Positions 35,706-47,875 are shown, counted from the stretch's first letter. The stretch: 64,000 nt of DNA from Phallusia mammillata (GCA_003260075.1 QLIY01000014.1:136545-200544); one strand, 5' to 3'. Notes: generated by a model from the letters alone, not told the origin. Made by a program: numbers and translations.

Positions 35706-37291
35706 TGAACCTTGGAGTATTTCAGCATAAGTAAGTGGTTTTCTGAGAGTTTTGATAGCACCGTAGCCAAATACAGCCTCACTCGACAACGCTATACAGC
35801 AAAATGAACCAATCATTACAACATACAGATAATAAGCCTTCCAACTTTCTATTACGCATACGGCGATTGTAACACGTTAGCACGGGGAATGATAGGAGGT
35901 TAATCATACGAAACTGAACTTGGAAAGTAACGGTTAGCGTTTAAGGATGATAACTATTCATACATAAAAAAAAAAAAAAATTTTTTTGTTGTTAGAGGCT
36001 TGGGTCGCAAGATGTTCATAAAGCTCAGATTTGGGTCGCGGTCAAAAAAGTTTGAGAACCACTGTCATATCAGGTCTTCAGCATTTTGAAATCTGTGGAA
36101 TCAAAATCATTATACCTTTATTTTTCAATTTAACTGCTTCATCTAAAAACATAAATTCTTACAGGAAAAGTTTTGTAAGATTTATAAAACAAGAAAAAGT
36201 TGTAAAAAATGGTCTGAAATGCAATGACTGTAAGATTAGTTTAATGACAAATGCATTTTTTATTGTTGATCAATTGTCATTTAGCCATGTGTCCAATGTT
36301 TGGTTGATGATGTTAGTCCGAATCATTTTGGCCAAAATTTACAAAACTTGCCAAATGTATAGGTCAACTACTAAAAAACTATTTGTTCAAACCACATTTT
36401 CTCTAATTGTCAACCACTGTATGCAGGACAAAATCCCAATTTTTTCCAATCTAGTCGATTCAAGTTGCAATAAGCTTAACTGACTTAAAAATTGACACTG
36501 TGGTTGCAAAACTTTGTATAAATGATTTAAAAAAAGAAAAATCACTTTTTTGAAAAGCAGTATTAATTGATTTTAAAAACTTAAAGCTGTTGTTGTTGGG
36601 AAAAACTAGCCTACTGATGCACTGTAAATGATTTACATGCGGTCAGTAAGGTCAAACTATATCTTTGCCTGGTCAGCTAGCCAGTGTTGTCCTAGTTATC
36701 TATTGCCACACGCATTTGTGTGAACAACAAATATTGATTGTGGCATCTTCGTAAGACCGCTGTCAACAAACTGGAAAGCCATTTTGCAATTTATTACTTT
36801 ATTTTGACATTTGATGAATCGAATATATGTCATTTTCCCATTCTGAACATCCGTTTTCCATCAACAAACATGTTGGAACCAATGTGCTTGTTTACCTTGT
36901 CGCTAAGTAGAGGAATTTAGCAGTTTATTAATTCACTTGGTCAGTTTTAATTTAAGTGCTTTGCCATCATTTTGAAGAATTTTTGAGCAAACTTACACAT
37001 GATATAATATAAAACTTTTGGCTTGGGTTTTACAAAAAAAAAATCTGTTAGTTTTTGATGATGTTACTGTTCAGTATTTGTATTTTATCAAATGATTTTT
37101 TCCTTAAAGCAAATTATACATCTTATTCTAACAACCTTTAGCACTTATGTTGATGTTGCTATAAATGTTGCGAGTAGAATCATGAGACAAATAACCATTT
37201 TCAAGTCGTAAAACACCCATAAATAACTATTGTTTTGTTTGTTTAGCTCGACAAGTACGAGCCTGCTGCCACTGACGAGGGTGCCAACTGA
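34778..37291 (+). CDS. MYCBP: c-Myc-binding protein (AMY-1)
   Basis: Five exons: 34778-34792, 34977-35049, 35111-35159, 35264-35393 and 37247-37291. Phases agree and the product is 103 residues, the same as human. The sequence runs MTSYR, AADSKREEFRKYLEKAGVID, VLVNLYEEPEKPNNALE, FLNQHLSG, then a C-terminal coiled coil (VEALKVELAELKAKVSQL, SDENEDLRSK), ending in LDKYEPAATDEGAN. MYCBP binds the c-Myc N-terminus and A-kinase anchoring proteins, and is also found in cilia and mitochondria in animals. The fourth intron (35394-37246) contains a hAT-like element. Confidence 0.95.
35564..36064. mobile_element. hAT-like element with an 8-bp target duplication, cut by a 75-base G tract
   Basis: It starts CAGTGGTTCTCAAAGTGTGG and ends AAAGTTTGAGAACCACTG, flanked by TCATATCA at 35556-35563 and 36065-36072. 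The interior near both ends has GGGTCGCG. The G tract at 35628-35702 replaces part of the interior. It lies in MYCBP intron 4. Confidence 0.85.
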
Positions 37292-37950
37292 TTCAAGCAC
37301 AATTTTTCCATTTTTTTCAACGCAGATTCCACAACAGAACTTTACCTTGCAAGCCAATAGAGATAAAAACCAAAAATTATCACTTTTACAACATTCCCAA
37401 TATAGTTTCCGCTATTACACTTTATAGTTTTGCAAGGTTTTATAAGCCTTTCTAGTCGTTTCTACCACGAGGTCCGTTTTGTCACCTTTTTAAAAGCTTT
37501 TAATTCCCGTTGCATACAGATAGATCAACCTAATATTCTACTATCTCTATGTCAAATCTATGCGTATGTCCGTAGTTTGTGTCCAGTCAAATAAAATAAC
37601 TCTTGTATTTGTTCCTGAAAACCAAAGCAGTAACTGACTATGAACTACCACAGCAATGACAGTGACTTTCAACTTTCACACGACCAGTCGTTCAGGCTTG
37701 TGGTTTTTGGGTTTTCATTGCGTTTGTTGCTTTGCAGTGGTGGATATGCGTATGTTTTTGAGTTGATTTTTTTAATAAAACCAAGCTCGATTTGCCCGTC
37801 CTTGTTTTTTTAAACTTTTTAGTAAAGACACATGTTCACAGTCATATACCTCAACAATTGGATGCAAACGTACAGTGCTTTTGATTAATTTCCAAGAAAA
37901 ACAGGACTATTTGTAGGCACCTCACATTTACATACGCGCATGCCTTATAT

Positions 37951-38057
37951 ACAGTAGTGGGATTCAGCCGGTTCAATGGACTTTTGTAACAGAACCGACT
38001 GAAAAATATGACTTTTGTGATAGAACCGACTGCCAAAAAATTCGAATCCTACCACTG
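37951..38057. mobile_element. Short CAGTGGTGGGATTC-type element with an 8-bp target duplication
   Basis: It starts CAGTAGTGGGATTCAGCCGG and ends GAATCCTACCACTG, flanked by CTTATATA on both sides. At about 107 bases it is an internally deleted copy. The perfect 8-bp duplication supports hAT-type mobilisation. Confidence 0.8.
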
Positions 38058-38613
38058 CTTATATATGTAGCAAATGACATCTTTTGCTTATTGTTTTACT
38101 AGAATAACCTTTGTCGAACAAACAATCGAATGCATTTATTAATATAAAGTCCGCACTTTACAGATAACCATTGTTGAGTTGATTAAATTTCGTGCTATTT
38201 TCGCACATACCGGGTCGATATTGGGCCAGCTGTTTGTATTGCATGCAAACGCAGCGGTAACAGGTGTGTTATGTGTGACACAACAGACCAGCCCCTTCCC
38301 CACCCACAAAACAAGCACTTGAAATGATTGCTCTGCTCGCTTATCGAAACGAATGCGGTACATTGCTTCAATTGCGTGTCAATCCAATAGATAACAGGCA
38401 AAGAGGCCTTATGAATGGCCTATTTGCTTTACTACGTCTTGCTGGCCTAATTAATGATTTCTGGTTAGGAAGACCGGACTTTTGGATATATCATGCTCCA
38501 GTCTGCAACCTGAACATAAAAACCATGATAATAATCGTATATTTTTTGATAAACTTTTGCCTCATAATGTTTTTTTTGTTACGTAGCGTTTAATTATTGT
38601 TAATTGTTTATGT

Positions 38614-38847
38614 CAGTGGTCAGCAACCGCCGGGCCGCGGCCCAGTGCCGGTCTGCGAGGAGTTCGTTACCGGGCCGTATACTTTTTCAGATTAAATGCT
38701 TTAAAATATTTTGACCATGCGCCCGGTGATGATAAACTAATTTTTGCGTTTTTAATGTTGAATATTTGTAGTTCTTTAAAGGCCGGTCCGTGATTAAATT
38801 TCAGGTTCAAAACCGGTCCGCAGTGCGAAAAAGGTTTCCGACCCCTG
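38614..38847. mobile_element. hAT-like element with an 8-bp target duplication
   Basis: It starts CAGTGGTCAGCAACC and ends TTTCCGACCCCTG. GTTTATGT flanks it at 38606-38613 and 38848-38855. It contains CCGGGCCGCGGCCCAGTGCC and AACCGGTCCG near the ends. About 234 bases, no coding capacity. Confidence 0.85.
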
Positions 38848-39209
38848 GTTTATGTGACTTTGTTATAAACTTATTTACGGTTTAAATTTCGAGGCGTTTT
38901 TTGGCAAATAACGGATAAATTCTGAAGTCATCGTAGATATTAGCCTATTGCTTATTCGGGTAACACAATTAAAAAATTGATCATGCAGGCCTATACAACC
39001 TTTTAATTGATTTTGGTACAGCCTGCATATATTGGCCCATATATCTCTATAAAAAGGAGCTCGCAGCATAAAACACATATAGCCTACAGCCCAAATTTAT
39101 AAGCTCTTGAAAGCAAACACATGGTCATAAAAAACCTTCTCCGTTGGGCAACAACAATTTGTAAATGATTAAAACTCGCGAACTGTGGGATTTGCTCGCA
39201 GTACATTTA

Positions 39210-39262
39210 TTGCTCCAAAGAAGCCCTATTTATATCGTTATGGCGGGCGAAACGACCGCAAA
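39210..39262 (+). ncRNA. Decayed hammerhead-like relative of 31887-31932
   Basis: TTGCTC is followed by CAAAGA where CTGATGA is expected, then AGCCC, GGGC, GAAACG and ACCGCAA. Downstream sequence (GATACAAGTTCTTGA, then GACAAATTTGTTAAATATGC) is shared with the copy at 31887. The catalytic core is lost. Confidence 0.45.
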
Positions 39263-39552
39263 GATACAAGTTCTTGAAAATCATGGAACTTAGCATTTTG
39301 TTTAGCATCACACCAGTTGAACGACAAATTTGTTAAATATGCAACCTGGTGGACGAAACGCTTGTTCAGTGTTTTCAAATTAAAGTTCGGTTTGTTTGTC
39401 TACGTAAGCCTCTCCTTCGAAAAACGATTTAGTGCGGGGGGTTTTGGACATTTTATTGCGCCCATTAAAGCTTCATTTCACTTCAAAGTTTGATCATTAA
39501 GTGTTTGTGTTTGCTCATGTGGCTAACATAACTGATGAATGTTGTCTATAAC

Positions 39553-39862
39553 CAGAGGTGGAATTCATTTTTTTTTGTTAGCCGGTTCTATCACAAAAGT
39601 CATATTTTTTAGCCGGTTGGGGGGGGGGAGCTAACATAACTGATGAATGTTGTCTATAACCAGTGGTGGAATTCAATTTTTTGGTATGCTGGTTTATCAC
39701 AAAAGTCAAAAGTCATATACTATTACAAAAAGTCCATTGACAGTAACCAGTAATGCTAACTGGTTCGCTGATCTCATAAAATCGTGAGACGGTTCATAAA
39801 ATAAAATTAAAATATCGTGAGACGGTTAGAACAGGTGCGAACCGACTAAACCCCACCACTGT
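39553..39862. mobile_element. CAGTGGTGGGATTC-type element broken by a G tract
   Basis: The left end occurs twice, before and after the G tract at 39619-39628. The body carries AAAAGTCATA, CAGTAACCAGTAATGCTAAC and CGTGAGACGGTT. It ends near 39862 with CCCCACCACTG. Confidence 0.6.
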
Positions 39863-40278
39863 ATATAACCCTATAGTGCTCTGTAATGAATAGAAGTGTG
39901 GCGAATCAACCCCGAAATATTTCTTCTCTTTCCCCTAGTCCACAATGTATTTCAGAAATAAATTATGTTGTTTAATGTGACGAGAAAGTTAAACCCCAAC
40001 CAAAGCATGTGAACAGGAAAATTCTACTAACGTAGGAGGTAGAGCTAACTTACACAAGAACTCACACCACAAGTTTGTTAAAAAGTCCGGTAGGTAGCGT
40101 AAAGAGCATAGGCAGCAATTTGCTGACGGGGAATTATTGCCATCGCAAACGCCTATGCTCCGTTGCGCCACTTATCGGAAATTATCCAATCTGTCTAAGG
40201 TGGGTTTTTGTGTTAGTAGCTAAACCAACGTAAGAACTCGCATCACAAAAAGCTTGATAAACACCGATGAATAGCGCA

Positions 40279-40327
<49 letters not shown>

Positions 40328-40844
40328 TTGTATAAAAATGCTGACAGTTGGGGCTATTAAGGTTGATCTGAGGCTTCATAATAGTGATAACAATAAAATC
40401 AATCTAAAATCTTTATGTTAAATTTAGTCTCCAAAAAATAACTGCACTCTTTACGCCATCTATCGGTATTTAGCAAACCTGTCAGGTGTGAGCTCTTGTG
40501 TTAGCAGGTCATTTTATGTTTATAACCGCAGCTGTAATAGAACAATTAACTTAATTTGTTTTGTTGCGTTTTATTTTTCACCACGTTGACCCAATCTAAA
40601 TGCGAATACCAGAAAAAAGAAATAAAACACTGGGGGGGGGGGGCCCACCACTGAGCATAAGCGCTTGCAATGGCAGTCTGCACTTTGCTGAGTCAGCAAT
40701 TATTGCCATCGCAAACGCATATGCTCCGTTGCGCTACCTACCGGAAATTATCCAATATGTCTAGTGTGCGTTTTTGTGTTAGTAACTCAACCAACGTATA
40801 TGAACTCACATCCCACAAAGTGCCGGCTTGAGTTCTTGTTTTTT

Positions 40845-40945
40845 TTTCTCCAGAGGACGAATCCTGATCAGTTTTTTTATGTCTGTATGTGGGTCAGGCG
40901 TGCCGGACCATTCGTCCAAGTTCCTGCCCTAGTTTTTGTGATAGT
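40845..40945 (+). repeat. SINE-like body fragment
   Basis: GAGGACGAATCCTGATCAG and TATGTGGGTCAGGCGTGCC match the piece that follows the B box at 44553-44650. Intergenic. Confidence 0.5.
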
Positions 40946-41246
40946 AGCTAGCTGTTAAAGGGTGACACCTTGTATGTGTATATTACGCCATTTTATGTTT
41001 TATAACAGCAGCTACATTACAATCAACTTAATTTGTTTTGTTGCGTTTTATTTTTCACCCCGTTGACCCAATCTAAATGCAAATACCAGAAAAAGAAATA
41101 AAACTCCGAAGTAACCATTACTTTTTATTTACATGCTCAAAATGGGAAAAATTTAACACAACGATTGGCGAAATAATGAGCATTTTGAATGGTACAAATG
41201 TTGGTGCGATTACAAAAACACAATGTGCATTGATGTTGCGTTACAT

Positions 41247-41831
41247 TTATTGATTGGAGAGCGATCCGTAGCCGCTGCCCTCGGGTGTCGCTGTTGAGCT
41301 CATTTCAATCTCCCACTCCGAAAATGCCTTGCTCGCCAACAGGTACATGGCACATGCGAAGAATACACACACAAAAGTAATCACAATGATGATAGAATAG
41401 CAATCCTCAGATTGTTGGTTCTTATCACTGTAACCAACACCAGTGCGGTCATAATCTTCAAGCAATCCAGCATCTATTAGAACTCTTTCCATTTGCTGGC
41501 GTTTCCAGGCTGTTATTCCATCAGGGGAGACGTTTTTCGGGGAAATTATCAACGAAGTCTCCTTGGTGTTGCCATTTGGGTCTTCAGCAATGCCGGTCTC
41601 AACGTCGTCCTTTTCATCTTTTTCCTTCTTCACCATTTCTATGTTGTTTACGGTGTATTTCGATGCTGGGTCATCGCAACGAATCATCCATGGAAAGTTT
41701 ACGGGGGGGGGGGCAATGCCGGTCTCGACGTCGACTTTTTCATCTTTTTCTTTCTTCACCATTTCTATGTTGTTTACGGCGTATTTCGATGCTGGGTCAT
41801 CGCAACGAATCATCCATGGAAAGTTTACCAT
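41247..41831 (-). CDS. Unrecognised single-pass membrane protein carrying an in-frame assembly duplication
   Basis: The open frame has 194 codons. Residues from MVNFPWMIRCDDPASKY onward occur twice because 115 bases (41588-41702) are repeated at 41714-41828 across an 11-base G tract. The 126-base insertion is in frame and the tract reads as Pro. Without it the protein would be about 152 residues. After the N-terminus come a Lys/Glu-rich segment, WKRQQMERVLIDAGLLEDYD and one membrane segment (about residues 144-166, YSIIIVITFVCVFFACAMYL). A short Ser/Gly-rich tail follows. The two copies differ at two residues (Ala/Thr and Val/Asp). I do not recognise the family. It may be single-exon or the visible part of a larger gene. 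Confidence 0.55.
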   Translation of the reverse strand: MVNFPWMIRCDDPASKYAVNNIEMVKKEKDEKVDVETGIAPPPVNFPWMIRCDDPASKYTVNNIEMVKKEKDEKDDVETGIAEDPNGNTKETSLIISPKNVSPDGITAWKRQQMERVLIDAGLLEDYDRTGVGYSDKNQQSEDCYSIIIVITFVCVFFACAMYLLASKAFSEWEIEMSSTATPEGSGYGSLSNQ

Positions 41832-42093
41832 TTTGAAAGTTTAGTTTCTCGGCAAGATATACAGTATAAGTAAATCTGTTTAGAAAATAGTGTTAAAAAT
41901 TATATGGAAACCTATACTAAGAGATATATTATGAATTTTGCTCACACAAAATAAACTAAGCACAACCAGCGCTAAACCAGTATATAAATAGACTATTCTT
42001 ACTGTTTTTTAAGTACCGTTATAAGTAAATTTGCTCAGATTTTACTGTTATCAATTATAGGTAAACATTTAGTAGAGATATGAGATACTATTT

Positions 42094-42192
42094 CAGTGTA
42101 AAACATAACAATGTCCCTTTTGTTTGTTTTAATTCATCTGTCTATGACAATAGAAAGTTAGAAACTGTCGAAACGTTATTATGTTTTACACT
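42094..42192. repeat. Fold-back sequence with long inverted ends
   Basis: AGTGTAAAACATAAC on the left is nearly the reverse complement of GTTATTATGTTTTACACT on the right, about 65 bases apart. The right arm is preceded by GAAAC, but I see no CTGATGA. A small inverted-repeat element is more likely than a ribozyme. Confidence 0.5.
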
Positions 42193-44552
42193 CAAAAAAT
42201 GGCTTTAATCTTATTGCTCAGATAATTTAGTACAGCGCATTGCTAAAGAGTTACCAATTTTGAAAACATTTTATGCGCATTATTTTCAACGAAAATTGCA
42301 AATAGTCCAAGCCCCTTACCAGCGCTAGCACCTCATTATAAGTCTTTTTTAACTGACTTCATTCAATGGAACCCAAACACTAAACTGAATGTACTGTCTC
42401 TGTTCTGGGCTTTTAAAGCGCACCCGCTAATCCAAAAAACACTTCTCTTTTACGTTGTATAACTGCAATTAAAAATCATGCAACGTCACTGTGTGATACC
42501 GTGCTGTCAACTGAACAGAGGGGGGGGGGATGATCCAGGCTTTTAAAGCGCACCCGCTAATCCAAAAAGCACTTCTCTTTTACGTTGTATAACTGCAATT
42601 GAAAATCATGCAACGTCACTGTGTGATACCGTGCTGTCAACTGAACAGACGGTCCGGGGATACTTTTCACATGTAATTGCGCATTATTCTGATCGTTTTT
42701 ACCCAACAGGTGGTCAATGTTTAGGATTGCAACGTAACATGGCTGGCAGATGTGTTTTTCGTGTTCAGTTCCACCCCCAGCTGAGCTATAGTAGCTACCG
42801 GTTTTGGGGAAAATAGCAATGGACAGATGTTTTAAATTGCAATTTGCCAATACCGAAAATTAAATATCAACATGTTACCCACAGCGAGAAGCATTAACTG
42901 AAATATGATCCACGGTGGTAATTAAAAAATAAAACCTAATGTCAGCCAACAGATTGTGATTACATTTATTTCAGTGTTTCGCGAATTAAAAAATACCCAA
43001 ATTTAAAAGCATTAAACAGACAACAGATTATTATGAAAACTATATCAGTTTTATGTTTAAAACATGCAACAATGTGGATAGCGTAGAAATTTCTTTAAAA
43101 AAACTTACTTATTCAGGGTTGCCATAAATTTAAATCGGGGATTTATTTTATTTTTTCGCATTTTTTAAGTAAGATTTTTTCGCAAAAAACATTTACGCCT
43201 TCACAACAAAGTTACCTTTTTTAATTTTTAACAAATATGTATTTTTCCCACTTTGTAATACTCATAGAAAACGAAATTGGTTACCACATTGGCATACGTC
43301 ACTATGGCTTATCAAAAGGAAAAGGACTGACAGTTTTTTTACGTAGTTTGCGAATAACTTGACCACTAATGTAAAAGTATTTTTTCCCTTTTCGCTAAAT
43401 TTCTGTAAAAAATGACGACTAAATAATCATTGTGGAAAGTAAAAAAATAAATCTAAAAAAGTTGAACAAAGCAAATAACATTAAAACAGTTTAAACAGCA
43501 AATTTTCTAGCTAATTTCCTTTTGCGGGATTTGCTTGGTTACTGACTGCAGCAATAAGCCTTGAATAAGCATGGTGTCGTATGTAACATACCATACATTG
43601 AATCAATACCAACTGTTAGCGGTTATACCAAAAACCAATATGTTTTTTGCTCCAATACACCTGCCCGAAAAGGTACAAAATCTCTTTCGCCAATTTTAAC
43701 AACCAATCATGGTTCTGATTGGTTTTGCATGACGCATTTCTAAAGCAGCTGCCGTTCACAATGGTGCAATGTAGAAAAAAATTGTTAAGTGCAGTAAAGT
43801 AGTATTCAAATAATTTATCGCTAACATGCATTTATCAAAACAAAGTACACAAAAATAATGACTTAATACGAGACATTTAGTGTTTGCTACAGGTTCTTTC
43901 CCGCAAGTAATGGGCATTTTACACCCGTTGTTTCGCAGAACGATTGAAGATGCCCTTTTGGGTGAAATATATATCGTTAAACAATATTTGTTGACTGATT
44001 TTGATTAGGAAGCACTGTTGCCTAGTCAATTATTTTTTTTTCCGACGACAATAAAAAATATCTAAACGTCCTCATTTTTTAATTTTCCATTCACTACATA
44101 TATTCAAATATTTTGCCATCTAAGATATAATTTATCATTTAACTTTTAAAACAAGGGATTAGACAGGTCAGTTTTGTGATCCACATTAATATTTGCTGTA
44201 AGTTATGATAAACATTGGTCGAAATTGTTAAAAAATAACTTAAACTGCTCGACGTACGTACACGCTATTGACTGTGTTGATCTGTGGAATATTTGATTCT
44301 GTTATTGTTTGTAAGCACAAAAAGTGGCTGTAAGTTATGTTATGTTTGTCTCCAAAGTAACCTCAACAGGTGGTAGCCTTATTATACTGGTAGAGCCACG
44401 TTTATCTAAATTTCAATAGGTGGCGCAAGTAGCAGAATTATTTATTTAGCAGCTAAAGAGGGGTAGGGTTAGGTGTAAGTTTTTATAATTTTTACATAAG
44501 AAACCAAGTTCTATTGCTAGTTTTATTGAATTTTTAGAATTGTTTTTTTTTT

Positions 44553-44650
44553 CACGGGGTTCGATCCCAGGACACTCCCGGAGACGAATCCCGATCAGGA
44601 TTTTTATGTCTGTCTATGGGTCAGGCGCGCAAGTCCATTCGGCCAACGTT
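44553..44650 (-). repeat. B-box SINE (second family)
   Basis: The minus strand contains CCTGGGATCGAACCCCGTGA, a T-arm/B-box sequence. The plus strand continues with ACGAATCCCGATCAGGATT and TCTATGGGTCAGGCGCGC, shared with 40845-40945. Confidence 0.55.
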
Positions 44651-45599
44651 TTAAATGGCTAAAAAGGCTCTATGCGCCACCAACCGAAAATTAGCTAAAT
44701 GTGGGTCTGCCGTGAGGTATGGTGTTAGTAGATTTCGCTATTGAAAGTGCTTGTCGTATATATTTGAAACAAAAGCGAAGGAACGTTGCGAGATAAGGGA
44801 ACAAACATGAATGAAAAATCGCGTTCGCAAAAGAGACATATTTACAAATACAACAATCGACACTTATGAGAAAAACTATGAATAAAAGACAATCTGCCAT
44901 TCGATTGATGCAGATTTAAATTTTAACTAATGGTTCAATTAAGTTCTCGAACTTTCCTAAGACAATATGCAAATAAAATGGTATGAACGGTTTAAGCACA
45001 GGGTACAAGAAAAAGGCACATTAAACTAGAAAGGCACCATTACTTTATCGAAATCAAATTTGCTAACACGACCGATGAAGGTATAGTTTACCATTATCTT
45101 CTTGGGCAGTTTTACTATAGCTTCTCCTAAAAATTTCTGTACACACAAACCAGTTAGAGTTGTTACAATCGTTCTTTAGTGTAAATTAACTTAACAGCGT
45201 AAAAACGCACCTATTGAATATTTAAAGAATTGTAAAAACACACACGCTACTAACTTCCAACCGCCAGATGGAAATAGAGAGCCACTTGTATCTGACTTAA
45301 GGCTCGAATTTACTTGCTTAGAAAATGAAGAATTGTGTGCTAAAACAGTATGTTTTATAAAGTTGGAAAACATGATAGCACGAATGAGGGGGGGGGGAAG
45401 ATGGGACTAGAGAGCCACTTGTATATCTGACTTAAGGCTCAGATTTACTTGCTTAGAAAATGAAGAATTGTGTACTAAAACAGTATGTTTTATAAAGTTG
45501 GAAAACATGATAGCACGAATGAAGGAGAAATAATTAAAAGTTTTGAACAAAACAACCAATGAGCAATTGAACAAATCTGCAACGATATACGCTTATGTC

Positions 45600-45652
45600 C
45601 AGTTGTGGGATTCAACCGGTTCGCACCGGTTCTACAGAACCGTCTCACGAAA

Positions 45653-45751
<99 letters not shown>

Positions 45752-45806
45752 GAACCGTCTGAAAAATATGACTTTTGTGATAGAACCAGCTGACAAAAAA
45801 TTTGAG
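45600..45806. mobile_element. CAGTGGTGGGATTC-type element touching the cyclin D stop codon, centre replaced by a 98-base G tract
   Basis: The left part (CAGTTGTGGGATTCAACCGG to CGTCTCACGAAAG) and the right part (TGAACCGTCTGAAAAATATG to AAAATTTGAGCCC) are present. The expected middle is missing and G tract 45653-45750 stands there. ACGCTTATG precedes the element and recurs next to its right end. The right-hand copy overlaps the minus-strand TAA stop of cyclin D, so the element inserted at the very 3' end of that coding region. Confidence 0.65.
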
Positions 45807-45816
45807 CCCGTTACGC

Positions 45817-46629
45817 TTATGCCGCCATGTCAACGTCTCTTGGTGTGTGCAGAAGTCGTCTCAATTCGGCACCTGCACGAATGGATGCAGCCGTAGGTGT
45901 GGACATCACCTGCTCAACACACTGCGCCAATATATCTGCATCAACATTGATCACGGCTTGAAGTGTGGCCATAAGGAGATCATTTGCAATTAGATGTTGC
46001 TCAAATCTTGCAAACGAGGCCACTATGCTTGCTGCAGCGATCGTAGACGGGCTGTAAATTGAAAAGTTGTTGTCGAGGCTGCACAACTTGATGTAGAGTT
46101 GGATCTGTCTCATAAAATCTGGAGTTGTACGTATTGCTGATTGTGTTTGAGATGGTAAAGCATCCAGTATAGGCCCAATGAAATCCACGGGTGTAATAGC
46201 CGATATATCCCATTTCAGATTCGTCAGAAGCAGCATTTCCCAGTCGAGTATATCCTTACGAGGGACGCTTCCGTTAGAATACATCTCCAAGTCTTCAATT
46301 TTCAATGGCCGAGCGCTCTTGAGCTTCGATGCCAAAAGAAGACTTGCCGCGGCAAGATGCTGTAATTTAGTGTAGGAGATATTCTGTATGCTCAAAAATC
46401 GGTCAAGATTTTTTACAGCCAGTGGAAATACTTCGTCTTCGCAACGTTGCTCTTCACATACTTCCAACATCCATGTTACAACGATGTTGCGCATGTAGGG
46501 CTTAATTTCGGTTTGGATGTACTTAAAGTACGAAGCCGGAACCATGTAACGATCTTCTAATACCAAAAGGTTGCCAAGTGTTGGAGGCTGTGATACAGAT
46601 CTTAAATTTTCATGGTGATTCAGTTCCAT
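45817..46629 (-). CDS. ccnd: Cyclin D, intronless
   Basis: A regulatory subunit of the G1 kinases Cdk4/Cdk6 that drives Rb phosphorylation in the nucleus. The open frame has 270 codons from ATG at 46629 to TAA, with no intron. The N-terminal cyclin box has SYFKYIQTEIKPYMRNIVVT, WMLEVCEEQRCEDEVFPLAV and LDRFLS. The second fold follows, with LLLTNLKWDISAITPVDFI and PSTIAAASIVASFARFEQ. The C-terminus HTPRDVDM matches the conserved TPTDVRDV end of D cyclins, whose Thr is the phosphodegron residue. The usual LxCxE Rb-binding motif is not visible near the N-terminus (ENLRSVSQPP instead). The absence of introns beside intron-rich neighbours could mean a retrocopy or lineage-specific intron loss. The frame is intact and the motifs conserved, so it is probably functional. 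Confidence 0.92.
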   Translation of the reverse strand: MELNHHENLRSVSQPPTLGNLLVLEDRYMVPASYFKYIQTEIKPYMRNIVVTWMLEVCEEQRCEDEVFPLAVKNLDRFLSIQNISYTKLQHLAAASLLLASKLKSARPLKIEDLEMYSNGSVPRKDILDWEMLLLTNLKWDISAITPVDFIGPILDALPSQTQSAIRTTPDFMRQIQLYIKLCSLDNNFSIYSPSTIAAASIVASFARFEQHLIANDLLMATLQAVINVDADILAQCVEQVMSTPTAASIRAGAELRRLLHTPRDVDMAA

Positions 46630-47875
46630 TGTGTCAGCGATTTAAGTTTTTTCTATAGCTTTAGATATTTGTATGCAGAAAAAGTTAAGTTATATTGCTA
46701 AAATTGATACATTATTTTTCAAGACTATATTTTCACACAATTCTTCTGGTAAAAGTGTGCGACTGAATTAGAACTTTTGCCAAACTTGTCGCTACGCGCA
46801 TGAAACCTCAGGGGAGTTGGACGCATTTGGGTGCAATTTATTCCAAATAAACAGATCAAATACTTGCTATTTTGTACCACGAAACAAAACTGTCATTTTG
46901 GTTTCATTAGAAACCAACCATGGTGCGCGATGCCACTATTTGTCTTGCGTGTTGCCTGGTTTTTCTCGCGCAGCCGGACAAAATCACACCGTTAAATCTT
47001 GCTTTATGCTTGAGAGCTTTTTGTTCCTGCGTACCCTGGTGTTTCCCCAGTCAAAAATTTTTGGAAACTTGTAATTGAGGCGACCGCCACTAATATCTGC
47101 AAACTCCTTCGTCAAATAAACCCTGATAATTAGACAAAATAGTTTTGAGCAAGTTAATTTTCTATAACGTATATTGTAAGGTTACATGGAGTAGACAAAA
47201 TACATGAGCTCCTCTAAAATACGCAATCTATTTACAAAACATGTGAAACTTGTTTACGGTTAAGGCTTTTAGGGAAGGGGTAATGGTTTAAAATACCAAT
47301 AACACTATAACTCAATCTTGGATAGCCCTTCTAAGTTTAAATTTCACAATGCTTCAGGGTAGGACTAAACACCACATCTTATCGTTTGTAGAACAATTAG
47401 CCCAAAGAGGTACATAAGATTAAATTATGATATGGTGATAACTAAAATCCTCACCTTTACCCTAATAGCCCAAACCGTCAGCATTTTCATACGTTTTATT
47501 AGTAGATTGCGTATTTGAAAGCAGACCCAGACACACACCCTTATTATAGTGCACTAAAACTTCGACAAACATTGTTTAACCAAAACTAGCTATAAACACT
47601 CAAATGTTCCAGATCACAAGTATTTATTATGTAAAATTGACAAAACAGAATACAACTGAGAATTATTACATCGACTTGGATTGCTATCTATCAGGCCTAT
47701 ATGAATCCAACGCCTCGAACTAGTACTTTTGAGTTCTGGCACGTGCTACGTCTGACTGTATTCGGTGCCTTCGGTCAAAAACCGGAACGGAATGTTCAAA
47801 ACGTTGTTTGGGGGTGTGTCTGTGTTGAAAGGGGGGGGGGAAGGGGTGTGGTTGACGGTGCATGCAAAATATACA

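Larger units (their letters stand above)
37292..41246. other. Intergenic region rich in hAT-type elements
   Basis: No coding exon is recognisable. The contents are listed separately: a CAGTGGTGGGATTC-type copy at 37951-38057, a hAT element at 38614-38847 and a decayed hammerhead at 39210-39262. There is also a G-tract-broken inverted-repeat element at 39553-39862, a 48-base G tract at 40279-40326, and a diverged repeat around 40150-41105. Confidence 0.6.
41832..45816. other. Intergenic region, AT-rich, repeats only
   Basis: No coding exon is recognisable. A fold-back sequence lies at about 42094-42192. About 42410-42519 is duplicated at about 42540-42650 around a G tract (42520-42529), and the flank of 45270-45388 repeats after the tract at 45389-45397. 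A B-box SINE piece lies at 44553-44650. Much of 42900-44500 has nothing I can assign. Confidence 0.55.

Noticed and set aside
36031..36483. 150-codon open frame inside MYCBP intron 4
   Set aside because: It begins inside a hAT element and continues into AT-rich intron; no recognisable protein and no splice context.
42094..42192. Fold-back sequence with GAAACG next to the right arm, possible hammerhead
   Set aside because: No CTGATGA is present; the symmetry is explained by a small inverted-repeat element.
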